From Panacagrimonas sp052386745 (GTDB lineage Bacteria; Pseudomonadota; Gammaproteobacteria; Nevskiales; Nevskiaceae): a DNA stretch of 64,000 nt. The translations under genes were made by a program, and so were the position numbers. Below, piece by piece: positions 42,104-50,532 of the stretch; the stretch's first letter is position 1, and each line of letters starts with the position of its first letter. The DNA is taken from assembly GCA_052386745.1 (NCBI GenBank), contig JBQTJW010000007.1, positions 62,001-126,000 of the forward strand, given 5' to 3'. The notes beneath the pieces are model-generated. The model was not told the origin of the DNA. It made no database searches and was given only the letters and a program-made list of their open reading frames with translations.

Positions 42104-42643
42104 TCAATGAACCGCGTCGTTGGCCGCATCACCGCGACGGTGTCGCGGCATCGGAGGCAGGCCGAATGCCTCGCGGACGCGATCGGCCGGCCGCCCGATG
42201 TGACGTGGACTCAGCACCAACTGCTTCAGCAGCCTGCGATTGATGGCCAAGGTCGAGTCCGGAGGCTGGTGCGCATGCGTCACCTCAATCTCGAACGCAT
42301 ATTGCGTGAGCGTGCCAAGCACGGAACGGGAGTTCGTCGCAGCAATCGCGAGCGGCAACGTTGCGGCCAACTCGGCGTTCACGACCGCGTCGGGGATTCC
42401 CAGATCCAGCAGCGAGTGCGCGATTGCCTCGGCGAGCCGTTCGGTCATCGTCGCGATTGGCGCCGCTTCAACCGCCACGCCCAGCCGCGTGAGATCGTTG
42501 ACCGCGAGCACCACCTGCCAGCGTCCGAGTTGCAGAAGATTCGCCGTCCAGTCGCCGAGCCGATTCTGCGGTGCAGGTGGCTCGGGTGCGGGCGCGGTCT
42601 TCAGCCGCTTGAGCAGCTTCGCGGTGCAGCGCAGCGCGGCCAC
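42104..42643 (-). CDS. DUF6933-like protein
   Basis: About 179 residues from GTG 42643, which lies two bases after the stop of the broken restriction gene upstream. LRCTAKLLKRLKTAPAPEPP and LGDWTANLLQLGRWQVVLAV followed by LGTLTQYAFEIEV resemble a conserved family of unknown function (DUF6933 as I recall it) with a common N terminus of an FRCT-K-L type. The open frame extends further upstream, but this overlaps the restriction gene. It may be complete. Role unknown; it may belong with the restriction-modification genes. Confidence 0.6.
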   Translation of the reverse strand: MAALRCTAKLLKRLKTAPAPEPPAPQNRLGDWTANLLQLGRWQVVLAVNDLTRLGVAVEAAPIATMTERLAEAIAHSLLDLGIPDAVVNAELAATLPLAIAATNSRSVLGTLTQYAFEIEVTHAHQPPDSTLAINRRLLKQLVLSPRHIGRPADRVREAFGLPPMPRHRRGDAANDAVH

Positions 42644-42645
42644 GG

Positions 42646-43406
42646 TCAGGGTCGCTGTTCCGCCCTGACCTCGAACCGGTCGAACCCGCGTAACTGCTGA
42701 CTCTCGATCACCGCGTCGTGCGGCACCAGCAGGTATTTCCACGGCTTGCCGCCGACGCTCCGGGCATGTGCGGTGGCCTGCTCGCACCAGCGGCTGGCAG
42801 CGGCAGCCTTGGCCTGCACCTCGGCGGAAGTCACGTCATCGCGCGCCTTGGTTTCCACCATCCGGATCGCGTCGTCGGATTCGGCGACGAAATCCGGCAC
42901 GTACTCGGGCTGCTCGGTGCCGAGCTTGTAGTAGATCTGGAACTGACTCTTCACCGGCTTGAACCACTTGGTGGCGTCCCGTTCGAGGATCACCGCGAAG
43001 CGCCGCTCCGTATCCGAATCGAACTTCTGCAAGGGATACAGGCAGCGCTCGAAAGATCCGAACAGCATCTGCTTGATGCGGCTTGGTGACGTCCCAGCAC
43101 GAAGAAGTTGTCGATGCCGTGCGCAAGATGCAGATAGCTGATGAACGCGCCCATCAGCCGCGTCTTGCCCACGCCGGTGGCCAAGGCAAAGCACAGCGAG
43201 GGGAAGTCGCGTTCGAAGTCGCTCAGGGTCGGGAACTCGGCCTTGAGCGTGCTCAGCAGTGCCGCCAGATCGCGCTCGTGGTTGAGCACGTCCGGTGCGG
43301 CTTCGATGGCACGGGCGAGGCGCGTGAGCGACTCGGCCTGCGGTGGGCGCAGTGAAAGCCGTCCGCTCACCGCGTTCAGCGTGCGCGCATGGATGCCGCC
43401 GCTCAT
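42646..43406 (-). pseudogene. Type III restriction enzyme (Res), internal deletion
   Basis: ATG 43406 begins MSGGIHARTLNAVSG and reaches the helicase Walker A motif LATGVGKTRLMGAF (about residue 83). After NFFVLG the frame breaks near 43085-43095, and a second frame resumes inside the C-terminal endonuclease domain (IKQMLFGSFERCLYPLQKFD; YVPDFVAE and METKA-type PD-(D/E)XK residues, here VETKA). A full protein is around 900-1000 residues; only about 250 remain, so most helicase motifs are gone. The start overlaps the mod stop by four bases (ATGA), preserving the original operon layout. Confidence 0.88.
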
Positions 43407-44456
43407 GACGCATCTCCGTCGAACAGGTCGGGCGCACGCGGTGCACTGCGCTTCTGCTTCTTGCGCGGCGTGGTGGCGGGTGTGGACGCAGCCTCGCCAT
43501 CGGGGGCGACGGCATCGGGTGCCGAGAACGGCAGGTTGGCGACGTTCAGGCTGTAATCGTCCCGTCCCCACTCGCAGCGCGCGAGTACGGCTTTTGGAAT
43601 CTTCTTGAGCGTGAGATTGGGGAAGCGGCTTGCGGCCTGTGCCGCCGTCACGCCGTGCCAGGCCGACGCGATGATCAGCAGCGAAGCCTGCTCGCCCACG
43701 TCCGCGCTGATGGCTTCGAGTTGCGCGGCGGACAGGTTCTGCGTGGTTACAAAGATGAAGTCGCGCTCGCTGGAATGCCCGTGCTGCCAGAATCGCGTCT
43801 CCGACGGCGCGTAGCTGAAACCCTCCAGCTTGCACAGCGCTTCGGACAAGCGCGCGGCGTCATAGCCGGGGTTGATGGTCCAGTTGCCCCACTGATCCTT
43901 CGCGAGCAGCGAGGGCGCGAGACTGTAGTAGCGAAAGCCGCCGCCGCCTTTCCAGCCGACAGCCTCGCTGATGCCGCCGGCATCCGTGCCGTCAACCACC
44001 TTTTTCATGCGCGGCAAGATGTGCGTGTGGCAGTGCTCGCCCAGCTCCACCATGATCCAGCGCCGCCCCATCTTGTGTGCGACCGCGCCGGTGGTGCCCG
44101 AACCTGCGAAGGAGTCGAGGACGAGGTCGCCGCCGTCAGTCGCTAGTTCCAGCACCCGACGAATTAGGCGCTCCGGCTTTGGTGTTTGAAAAACCTCGAC
44201 GTCGGGTGAACGCGCTGCCGGTGTTGTAAGGCGGATCGATGAACACGCACTTCACCTTGCCGCTGAACTCCGCTTCCAGCGCCTTCAGCGCCAGCAGGTT
44301 GTCGCCGAAGATCAGGCGGTTGTCGAAGTGGTCGGCGTCCGTCCGCCGCGACCCCGCGTGGTAGGAGCGCGCCGGGTCTTCGAGCAGCACGCGCGGCTCC
44401 AGCCGCGGGCGCTTGTCCTTGCCGATCCAGGTTAGTTCGAGTTTGTTGTTCGTCAT
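43403..44456 (-). pseudogene. Type III DNA methyltransferase (Mod), internal deletion
   Basis: ATG 44456 begins MTNNKLELTWIGKDKRPRLE and includes LIFGDNLLALKALE and the catalytic motif IV, FIDPPYNTGSAF. Near 44205 the frame changes and the sequence jumps to the later motif region VFQTPKPERLIRRVLELA and motif I, LDSFAGSGTTGAVAHKMG, continuing to the C terminus 43403. The segment that should hold the target-recognition domain and several motifs is missing. It cannot encode a working methyltransferase. Upstream partner of res. Confidence 0.88.
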
Positions 44457-44485
44457 GCGCCGCATTCTCCCGTCACGCGGCGCAT

Positions 44486-45199
44486 TCAGACCAGCTCCCA
44501 GCCGATGGTGAACAGCTCGGTGTGCTGCACCTGCTGCTGCAACTGGTCTTCCAGCCGCGTGATGAGGTCGTTACGCATGGTGTCTATTTCGTCCTGCTTG
44601 GCAAAAAGGTCGGCGCGCAGCTTGCGCCGACGGGTTTCGAGCGTGCGCATCTGGCGCTGGTGCGCGAGCTTGGCTTCCAAGGTGGGCGCACGGGCCGCGT
44701 CGCGGCGTGCGTCCTTGATCTCGCGATCGAGGTCGCGGATGCCTTGTTCAAGTCCGAGCTTGAGGTCATCGGTCCAGCTTTCCAGCTTGAGCACTTCCTG
44801 TTCGTAGTAGCCGAGATTGCGGGCCTTCACGTCCGCTAGAAGCGCGGCGCTGCGGGCTTCGATGTCCGCATCCAGCGCCGCGCCGGGCGTGAACAGGCCG
44901 GGCGCCATCACTTGCGCGGGAATGGTCAGGAGCTTGTGCGGATCGTCCTCGACCAGCACCGCGCCATTGTCGGTGACTGCGGAAACGATCAGGTGTTCTT
45001 CCTGACGGTCCAGCGCGGCCACGGTCACGAGTGTGACTTTCAGCCAGCCGCTGTGTCCGCGGAACGGCTCCAGGCTGGTGAGACGGGTGCCAAGCGCGGT
45101 GTAGTCGAAACGCAGACGGGCCGACGGCAAGCTGCGCGTCTTGGCAGTGTCAATCAGCCATTGCGCCAGCGGGTGGGATCGCCGCACGCGAATCCGCAA
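44486..45199 (-). pseudogene. C-terminal fragment of an SNF2-type helicase
   Basis: About 235 residues resembling the C-terminal end of large SNF2-like helicases that accompany type III systems: HPLAQWLIDTAKTRSLPSA, LRFDYTALGTRL, a long charged coiled coil (ARRDAARAPTLEAKLAHQRQ) and the ending ELFTIGWELV. All helicase motifs are missing because the gene is cut near 45199, where an oppositely oriented fragment begins. Family assignment rests on recollection of similar proteins, so it is moderate. Confidence 0.55.
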
Positions 45200-46053
45200 T
45201 TTCCGAGGACCGCCGGCTGCTCTACGTGAGCATGACCCGCGCGCGCGACTTGATGATCCTCGGGCTCGGCAAGACGGAATGGAATGACGACAGCTGGCTT
45301 GGCGTGAGCGGCGCGTCCTGGCTGATGGATTCCGTACAGGACGGCAAGCCGCTGCTTCCGGCGAAAATGAAAATCCCGTCGCTTGCGGGTGCGTGCAGGG
45401 TCGCTAAAATTGAGTCCAGCAGCAGAGCGGCACCCGCCACGCTGAACTGGTTCAGCGCGCCAGCCGCGACGCGCCAGCCGCTTCCGCTGTACGTCTCCCC
45501 ATCGTCGGCAGAGCCACGGCCCTGCACGGTATCGGCACCGATTTCCGTCGGCCCCGCGGTACCCTTCGCTACGGGCTTTGACTTGGCAGACGTAGGGACT
45601 GCGATTCACGCCGTGATGGCGGCGGGACTGGGCCCGAGCGGGCCGCTGACCGCAGAAGAAACATCCGATCTGCTACGCCGAAACGGTGTTGGAGGCTGCG
45701 TTGATCCCGCAAGGCTCCGCGACTTTGCCCTCGCCATGCGGAACTGGGTGGCGAACACCTGGCCGGACGCGAAGGTACAGGCCGAGTTGCCGGTGCGCGT
45801 CGCGGCTTCAGGCGGGCAGATTGTTCGTGAGCAGATTGACCTGCTCGTGGTGACGAAGGACGAGCACATCATCCTCGACTTCAAATCCGGGCTGCGGCAA
45901 TTCGCGGAAGGATCCGAAGTGGTTCAGGCCTATGCGGGCCAGCTTGCGGCCTATGCAAAGGCGATTTCGTCCATCGCGCCAGACAAATCGACTCGTGAGT
46001 TCCTGGTGTCGGTCTCGACCGGCAAAGCAGCGGCGATTGGCGGAGTCCGGTGA
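45200..46053 (+). pseudogene. C-terminal fragment of an AddA-like UvrD helicase-nuclease
   Basis: The frame enters at about 45200 and reads EDRRLLYVSMTRARDLMILG, the motif VI region of UvrD/RecB helicases (Y-V-x-M-T-R-A-R), then a linker and a RecB-type nuclease domain with IDLLVVTKDEHIILDFKSG containing the PD-(D/E)XK residues D and DFK. The first several hundred residues, including the ATPase core, are missing. It abuts the helicase fragment on the other strand, so one deletion probably removed both N-terminal halves. 46054-46251 holds no gene. Confidence 0.72.
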
Positions 46054-46251
46054 CCTTGTTGCGGACCCGGGTGCGGGAGTGAAACGACCGGGGCCATTGC
46101 CGGGCGTCTCGGATGTTCCGCGATACTGTCCGACGGATCGGGTATGCGTTGTGGGTGAGCCGCAGGAGGCTGAAGGAAAATAGGGTCGGCCCGGACGAAG
46201 AGGCGTCGTCGTATTGATCCATGGTTCCTCTGCGTGTGGCGCAGATAATCG

Positions 46252-47102
46252 TTAAGTGTCGCCGAGCTGGTCGAGCCAATCGGCCCACCTTTTCATTGCA
46301 TCCTTCCGAGCATCGTTGAATGTCGTCCGGTCGTAGGCCTTCTGGACGTTGCCCTTCTTCGCGTGCGCTAGTTGCGCCTCCAACACATCGGTATCGACTT
46401 GAAGGCGCTCTCGAGCGGCGGTCCGCAGCATGCCGCGGAAGCCGTGGGTCGCGTGGATTCCCCGAAATCCCATCTCACGAAGTGCTTTGCTGAGCGTGTC
46501 GCGGTGAAGGTGCGGGGTTTTCTGGCGGGCGAGGGGAGGGAACACATAACGATGTCGTTGAGGTATTGGCGGGCCTTGCGCGCGAGGTCCGGTACCGACT
46601 TGCCCATGGAGCAAAGGAAGGGGGCGACCTGACTCGTCACCAACGTCGCCATCGACTCGTTCCGAAATTTGGGCAGCAGGTATTCGTCGAGCACGAATCG
46701 CGCCTTGCGTTTCGTGGAGTCCGCCCAGGTGAGTGACTTGTCCAGATACCAGGCTTCCGCCACAGCGGCGAACGTGCCGTCCGTCTCGATCTTGGCTTGG
46801 GATTTTTCTGCCTTGCGTGCTGCCGAGGGGTCGATGCCCTTTGAGACTTGTGCCTTCACTGCAGTACGACATTCGCGGGCTTCGGCGAGCGAGACGGTGG
46901 GGTAGACACCTAAGCCGATTCGCTTCTCCTTGCCCGCAAAGCGATACTTGTAACGCCAGTACATGGCGGTCGCTGAGACCACCTCGAGATACAGGCCCTC
47001 GCCATCCCAGTGTCGGCCTTCTGGAAGGCCTCTCTTCAATCGCAATGCTTCAAGCTTGTTCGTCTCGCGTCCCAAGGGGCCTTTTCTCGCAATGGGGCTC
47101 AA
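46252..47102 (-). pseudogene. P4-type tyrosine integrase, frameshift and core deletion
   Basis: The N-terminal arm-binding (DUF4102-type) part is intact: GPLGRETNKLEALRLKRGLP, GLYLEVVSATAMYWRYKYRF, GLGVYPTVSLAEAR and the start of the core-binding domain. After RQYLNDIV near 46550 the frame shifts, and the sequence resumes at YVFPPLARQKTPHLHRDTL, then HGFRGMLRT and AQLAHAKKGNVQKAYDRTTF. The region that should hold the first catalytic Arg (about 100 residues) is missing, while the H-x-x-R box, the second His and the Tyr are kept. The start is unclear; TTG 47102 is plausible. Gene lies beside the tRNA target, as usual. Confidence 0.88.
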
Positions 47103-47104
47103 GT

Positions 47105-47140
47105 TGCCCCCATTCGAATTATGCCCCCGAACTTGCCCCC
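47105..47140. repeat. Three TGCCCCC repeats at the right island end (possible arm sites)
   Basis: Copies at 47105-47111, 47122-47128 and 47134-47140, in the same orientation as the two at the left end, between the integrase start and the tRNA. The placement fits integrase arm-type sites. Confidence 0.55.
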
Positions 47141-47194
47141 GTGAGTACGCCAACCATCCCGTGTTCGAGCCAACACAGCAGTGCACCAGAAACA

Positions 47195-47221
47195 AAAAAC
47201 CCACTGTTTCCAGTGGGTTTT
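47195..47221 (-). terminator. Rho-independent terminator now serving tRNA-Leu
   Basis: Stem CCCACTG / CAGTGGG with a 4-base loop and a T-run on the minus strand. It lies 33 bases downstream of the tRNA 3' end and inside the element, so the island seems to have supplied a replacement terminator. Confidence 0.85.
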
Positions 47222-47253
47222 ATGAGCCTGTATAACACTACAGTGCAAGCTAT

Positions 47254-47277
47254 TGGTGCCGAGAAGAGGACTCGAAC
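47254..47277. other. Right attachment-site repeat within tRNA-Leu
   Basis: 24 bases identical to 39832-39855, covering the CCA end, acceptor 3' strand and part of the T arm of tRNA-Leu. Integration at this position leaves the tRNA intact. Confidence 0.92.
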
Positions 47278-47338
47278 CTCCACGATTTTACTCGCCAGTA
47301 CCTGAAACTGGTGCGTCTACCAATTCCGCCATCTCGGC
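47254..47338 (-). tRNA. tRNA-Leu (anticodon CAG)
   Basis: 85-base tRNA. On the minus strand it starts GCCGAGATGGCGGAATTGG, has the anticodon stem-loop CCAGT-TTCAGGT-ACTGG giving anticodon CAG, a long variable arm as in class II tRNAs, the T loop GTTCGAGTC and ends CTCGGCACCA with an encoded CCA. It is the integration target of the adjacent island and is divergent from rnr. Confidence 0.97.
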
Positions 47339-47400
47339 ATGGCGCCCAAGCTCTGAAGCCTGAGCGACAAGGGCGCGAATTCTGAGGAGGCGCTCCCACG

Positions 47401-49698
47401 ATGTCAATGAAAAGAAAGAAAAAGCAAAACCCGCAGGATTGGCGCCAGCAGGACCCGGCTTATGCCGCGGAATCCGAGCGCTATGCCGACCCCATTCCTT
47501 CGCGCCAGCTGATCCTGGATCGCCTGGCCGAGCATGCCGGGCCGCTGACCCTGGACGAGATGATCGGCAGCTTCGAGCTGGCCAAGCTCGACCAGCAGTC
47601 CGCCCTGCAGAAGCGCCTGGGCGCGATGGTTCGGGAAGGCCAGCTGGTGCAGAACCGCCTGGGCGCCTACGGCCCGCTGGACAAGATGAACGCCATCGCC
47701 GGCACGGTGCAGGCGCACCGGGACGGCTTTGGCTTTCTCATTCCCGACGCCGGCCCGCCGGACGTGTTCCTGCCGCCGCGGCAAATGCGCGAGCTCATGA
47801 ACGGCGACCGCGCGCTGGTGCGCGTGGTGGGCCGCGACTACAAGGGTCGGCCGGAAGGCTCGGTGGTGGAAGTGCTGGAGCGCGCGTCGCGCCAGATCGT
47901 GGGCCGCCTGCACGTGGACCAGGGCGTGGCCTACGTGATCCCCGACAACCCGCGCGTGCAGCAGGACCTGCTGATTCCGCAGGACCAGCGCGGCGAGGCG
48001 CGTCACGGCCAGATGGTGGTGGCGGAGATCACCATGGCGCCGGGGCACCGCACCCTGCCGGTGGGCCGGGTGATCGAGATCCTGGGCGAGCATCTGGCGC
48101 CGGGCATGGAGATCGAGACCGCCATCCGCACGCACGGCCTGCCGCACGTGTTCCCGGAGGCGGTGAAGCGCGAGGCCGCCGCCATTCCCGACACCGTACA
48201 GCCGCCGCAATGCGCGGGACGGGTGGACCTGCGCGATCTGGGCCTGGTCACCATCGACGGCGCCGACGCGCGCGACTTCGACGACGCGGTTCACGCCAAG
48301 AAGGTCCGTCGCAACATGCTCGGCGGCGGGGGCGGGTGGACGCTGACGGTGGCCATCGCCGACGTGGCGGCCTACGTGCTGCCCAACGCGCCGCTGGACC
48401 TGGAGAGCGCCGGCCGCGGCACCTCGGTGTACTTCCCGAGCCAGGTCATCCCCATGCTGCCGGAGAAGCTCTCCAACGGCCTGTGCTCGCTCAACCCGCA
48501 CGTGGACCGGCTGTGCATGGTGTGCGAGATGCGCGTGTCGCCCGACGGCGAAGTGACCAAGGCGCGCTTCTTCGAGGGCGTGATGGTGTCGCACGCGCGG
48601 CTGATCTACGACGACGTGGCCGCGGCCCTGGACGGGCAGACCGGCAAGGTGCCGGACGCGGTGCTGCCCACGCTCAAGGTGCTCGATGACTGCTTCGCCG
48701 CGCTGCTGGCCGCCCGCGAACGACGCGGCGCCATCGACTTCGAGTCCAACGAAACGCGCATCGAATTCGGCGCCGAGCGCAAGATCGAGCGTATCGTGCC
48801 GGTGCAGCGCAATCGGGCGCACCGGCTGATCGAGGAATGCATGATCGCCGCCAACGTGGAGGCGGCGAAGTTCGTGGCCAAGCACAAGCTGCCGGCACCG
48901 TACCGCGTGCATGAAAAGCCGGACGCGGTAAAGGTGCAGACGCTGCGCGAGTTCCTTGCGGCGCAGGGCCTGAAGCTGGGCGGCGGCGACCGGCCCGAGG
49001 CCAAGGACTACGCCGCGCTGATGGCGCGGGTGAAGGATCTGCCCAGCCGCGGGCTGATCCAGACGGTGATGCTGCGCTCGCTGATGCAGGCGCGCTACAG
49101 CGCCGCCAACAGCGGGCACTTCGGCCTGGCGCTGGAGCACTACGCGCACTTCACCTCGCCCATCCGGCGCTACCCGGACCTGATGCTGCACCGGGCGCTC
49201 AAGCACCTGATCCGGCGCGGCAAGGCGGCCACGTTCCTGTATTCCGAGGCCGACATCGAGCGCCAGTCCGCGCATTGCTCCATGACCGAGCGCCGTGCCG
49301 ACGAGGCCACGCGCGAGGCCGTGGTCTGGCTCAAGTGCGAGTACATGAGCGACCGCGTGGGCGAGGAATTCGACGGCGTCGTCTCGGGCGTGGCCTCGTT
49401 CGGGCTGTTCGTGGAGCTGGGCGGCCTGTACGTGGACGGCCTGGTGCACGTCAGCAGCCTGTCCAACGACTACTACCAGTTCGAACCGCAGCATCACCGC
49501 CTGATCGGGGACCGCAGCGGCCGCGTCTTCAACCTCGGCGACGCGGTGCGGGTGAAGGTCACGCGCGTGAACCTGGATGAACGCAAGATCGACCTGGAGC
49601 TGTGCGGCACCTCGCGGAATTCACCGATAATGAAAGGTGCAAGTCGGGACTCCCGTCCCCCTGCCTCGGCAGGAAAACGAAAGAAAGGAAAGCGTTGA
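47401..49698 (+). CDS. rnr: Exoribonuclease R (RNase R)
   Basis: 765-residue 3'-5' exoribonuclease of the RNB family that degrades structured RNA. N-terminal winged-helix region (DEMIGSFELAKL), two cold-shock domains, then the RNB catalytic domain with the metal-binding acidic cluster TIDGADARDFDDAVHAKKV (about residue 285) and YAHFTSPIRRYPDLMLHRAL, a C-terminal S1 domain (FDGVVSGVASFGLFVELGGL) and a lysine-rich tail. GAGGAGG ends 10 bases before ATG 47401; a second ATG at 47407 is possible. The stop overlaps the start of the next gene by one base. Confidence 0.96.
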   Translation: MSMKRKKKQNPQDWRQQDPAYAAESERYADPIPSRQLILDRLAEHAGPLTLDEMIGSFELAKLDQQSALQKRLGAMVREGQLVQNRLGAYGPLDKMNAIAGTVQAHRDGFGFLIPDAGPPDVFLPPRQMRELMNGDRALVRVVGRDYKGRPEGSVVEVLERASRQIVGRLHVDQGVAYVIPDNPRVQQDLLIPQDQRGEARHGQMVVAEITMAPGHRTLPVGRVIEILGEHLAPGMEIETAIRTHGLPHVFPEAVKREAAAIPDTVQPPQCAGRVDLRDLGLVTIDGADARDFDDAVHAKKVRRNMLGGGGGWTLTVAIADVAAYVLPNAPLDLESAGRGTSVYFPSQVIPMLPEKLSNGLCSLNPHVDRLCMVCEMRVSPDGEVTKARFFEGVMVSHARLIYDDVAAALDGQTGKVPDAVLPTLKVLDDCFAALLAARERRGAIDFESNETRIEFGAERKIERIVPVQRNRAHRLIEECMIAANVEAAKFVAKHKLPAPYRVHEKPDAVKVQTLREFLAAQGLKLGGGDRPEAKDYAALMARVKDLPSRGLIQTVMLRSLMQARYSAANSGHFGLALEHYAHFTSPIRRYPDLMLHRALKHLIRRGKAATFLYSEADIERQSAHCSMTERRADEATREAVVWLKCEYMSDRVGEEFDGVVSGVASFGLFVELGGLYVDGLVHVSSLSNDYYQFEPQHHRLIGDRSGRVFNLGDAVRVKVTRVNLDERKIDLELCGTSRNSPIMKGASRDSRPPASAGKRKKGKR

Positions 49699-50390
49699 TG
49701 AAGATCGTGAAGCCCTTGCTGGTTCCCGTGGTGATCGTCGGCCTCGCCGGCTGCGCGGATGACCCCAACAAGCGAACCAAGATCGGCGTGGGTGTGGGCG
49801 CGGTGGTGGGTGCCGTGATCGGAAATTCGGTGAGTCACGCTCGCGGGGCGCCGATCGTGGGTGCGGTTGTCGGTGCCATCGCCGGCGGTGCGGTCGGCAA
49901 CTACATGGACAAGCAGCAGCGCGAACTGCAGGAACAGCTGGCGCAGGAAGCCTCGCGCAACGAGTTGCAGATCATCCGCCTGCCGGGCGATGCGCTGAAG
50001 ATCGGCATTGCCAGCGATGTGAGCTTCGACGTGAACAGCGCCACCATCAAGCCCGAGGCCCTGACCACGTACAGCAAGATCGCCAACGTGCTGAAGACCT
50101 ACGACAAGACCGTGATCCACATCGTGGGCCACACCGACTCCACCGGCAGCGCCGACTACAACCAGGGCCTGTCGCAGCGGCGCGCCTCGTCCGTCAGCAG
50201 CTACCTGGCGCAGGGTAGTGTGCAGGCCACGCGGGTCAGGGAGGAAGGCCGCGGCCTGCGCGAACCGATTGCCGACAACGGCACGCCCGAAGGACGCACG
50301 AAGAACCGGCGCGTGGATATCGTGCTCAAGCCCGTGGTCGAAGGAAACGAACAGGCGGCGTGGACGCCGCCGCCGTACCTGGGCAGCTGA
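49698..50390 (+). CDS. OmpA-family outer-membrane lipoprotein
   Basis: 230 residues. Signal peptide with lipobox LAGC (Cys about residue 19), then a glycine-zipper region (VGVGAVVGAVIGNSVS and GAVVGAIAGGAVGNYM) that may insert in the membrane, a short coil (KQQRELQEQLAQEASRN) and a C-terminal OmpA-like domain with VSFDVNSATIKPEAL, IVGHTDSTGSADYN and SQRRASSV, which binds peptidoglycan. Similar to YiaD-type lipoproteins. ATG 49698 overlaps the rnr stop; the longer frame lies in rnr. Confidence 0.9.
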   Translation: MKIVKPLLVPVVIVGLAGCADDPNKRTKIGVGVGAVVGAVIGNSVSHARGAPIVGAVVGAIAGGAVGNYMDKQQRELQEQLAQEASRNELQIIRLPGDALKIGIASDVSFDVNSATIKPEALTTYSKIANVLKTYDKTVIHIVGHTDSTGSADYNQGLSQRRASSVSSYLAQGSVQATRVREEGRGLREPIADNGTPEGRTKNRRVDIVLKPVVEGNEQAAWTPPPYLGS

Positions 50391-50411
50391 GATCCGGCAG
50401 CATCGATGCCG

Positions 50412-50437
50412 ACGGGGCGGGCGGTGCGCCCCGTTTG
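50412..50437 (+). terminator. Possible terminator after the OmpA-family gene
   Basis: Eight-base perfect stem ACGGGGCG / CGCCCCGT with a 7-base loop followed by TTT, 22 bases after the stop codon. The T-run is short. The rest of the 140-bp gap before rlmB shows no clear promoter. Confidence 0.6.
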
Positions 50438-50532
50438 GCTCTGCGAGCGCGCGTGCGGACCCGTCGAAAATGCCGCTCCCCGATCGCCGATAATGGCTGC
50501 ACCATGATGGACAACTGCACGACGGCGGATTG

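Larger units (their letters stand above)
39832..47253. mobile_element. Decayed tRNA-Leu genomic island (about 7.4 kb)
   Basis: Bounded by the 24-bp att repeats, with a P4-type tyrosine integrase remnant next to the intact tRNA-Leu and TGCCCCC repeats near both ends. Cargo: AlpA-like regulator, KfrA-like remnant, intact Phd/PemK-type toxin-antitoxin, a DUF6933-like gene, broken type III restriction-modification genes, and 3' fragments of an SNF2-type helicase and an AddA-like nuclease-helicase. Every large gene carries at least one deletion or frameshift, so self-mobility is lost. 39856-40124 has no gene beyond the arm-type repeats. Confidence 0.9.

Noticed and set aside
45881..46288. 135-codon minus-strand frame next to the integrase
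   Set aside because: Overlaps the AddA-like fragment on the other strand and shows no motif or ribosome site.
39832..47277. Active prophage or conjugative element
   Set aside because: No capsid, tail, portal, lysis, relaxase or type IV secretion gene is visible, and the integrase is broken.
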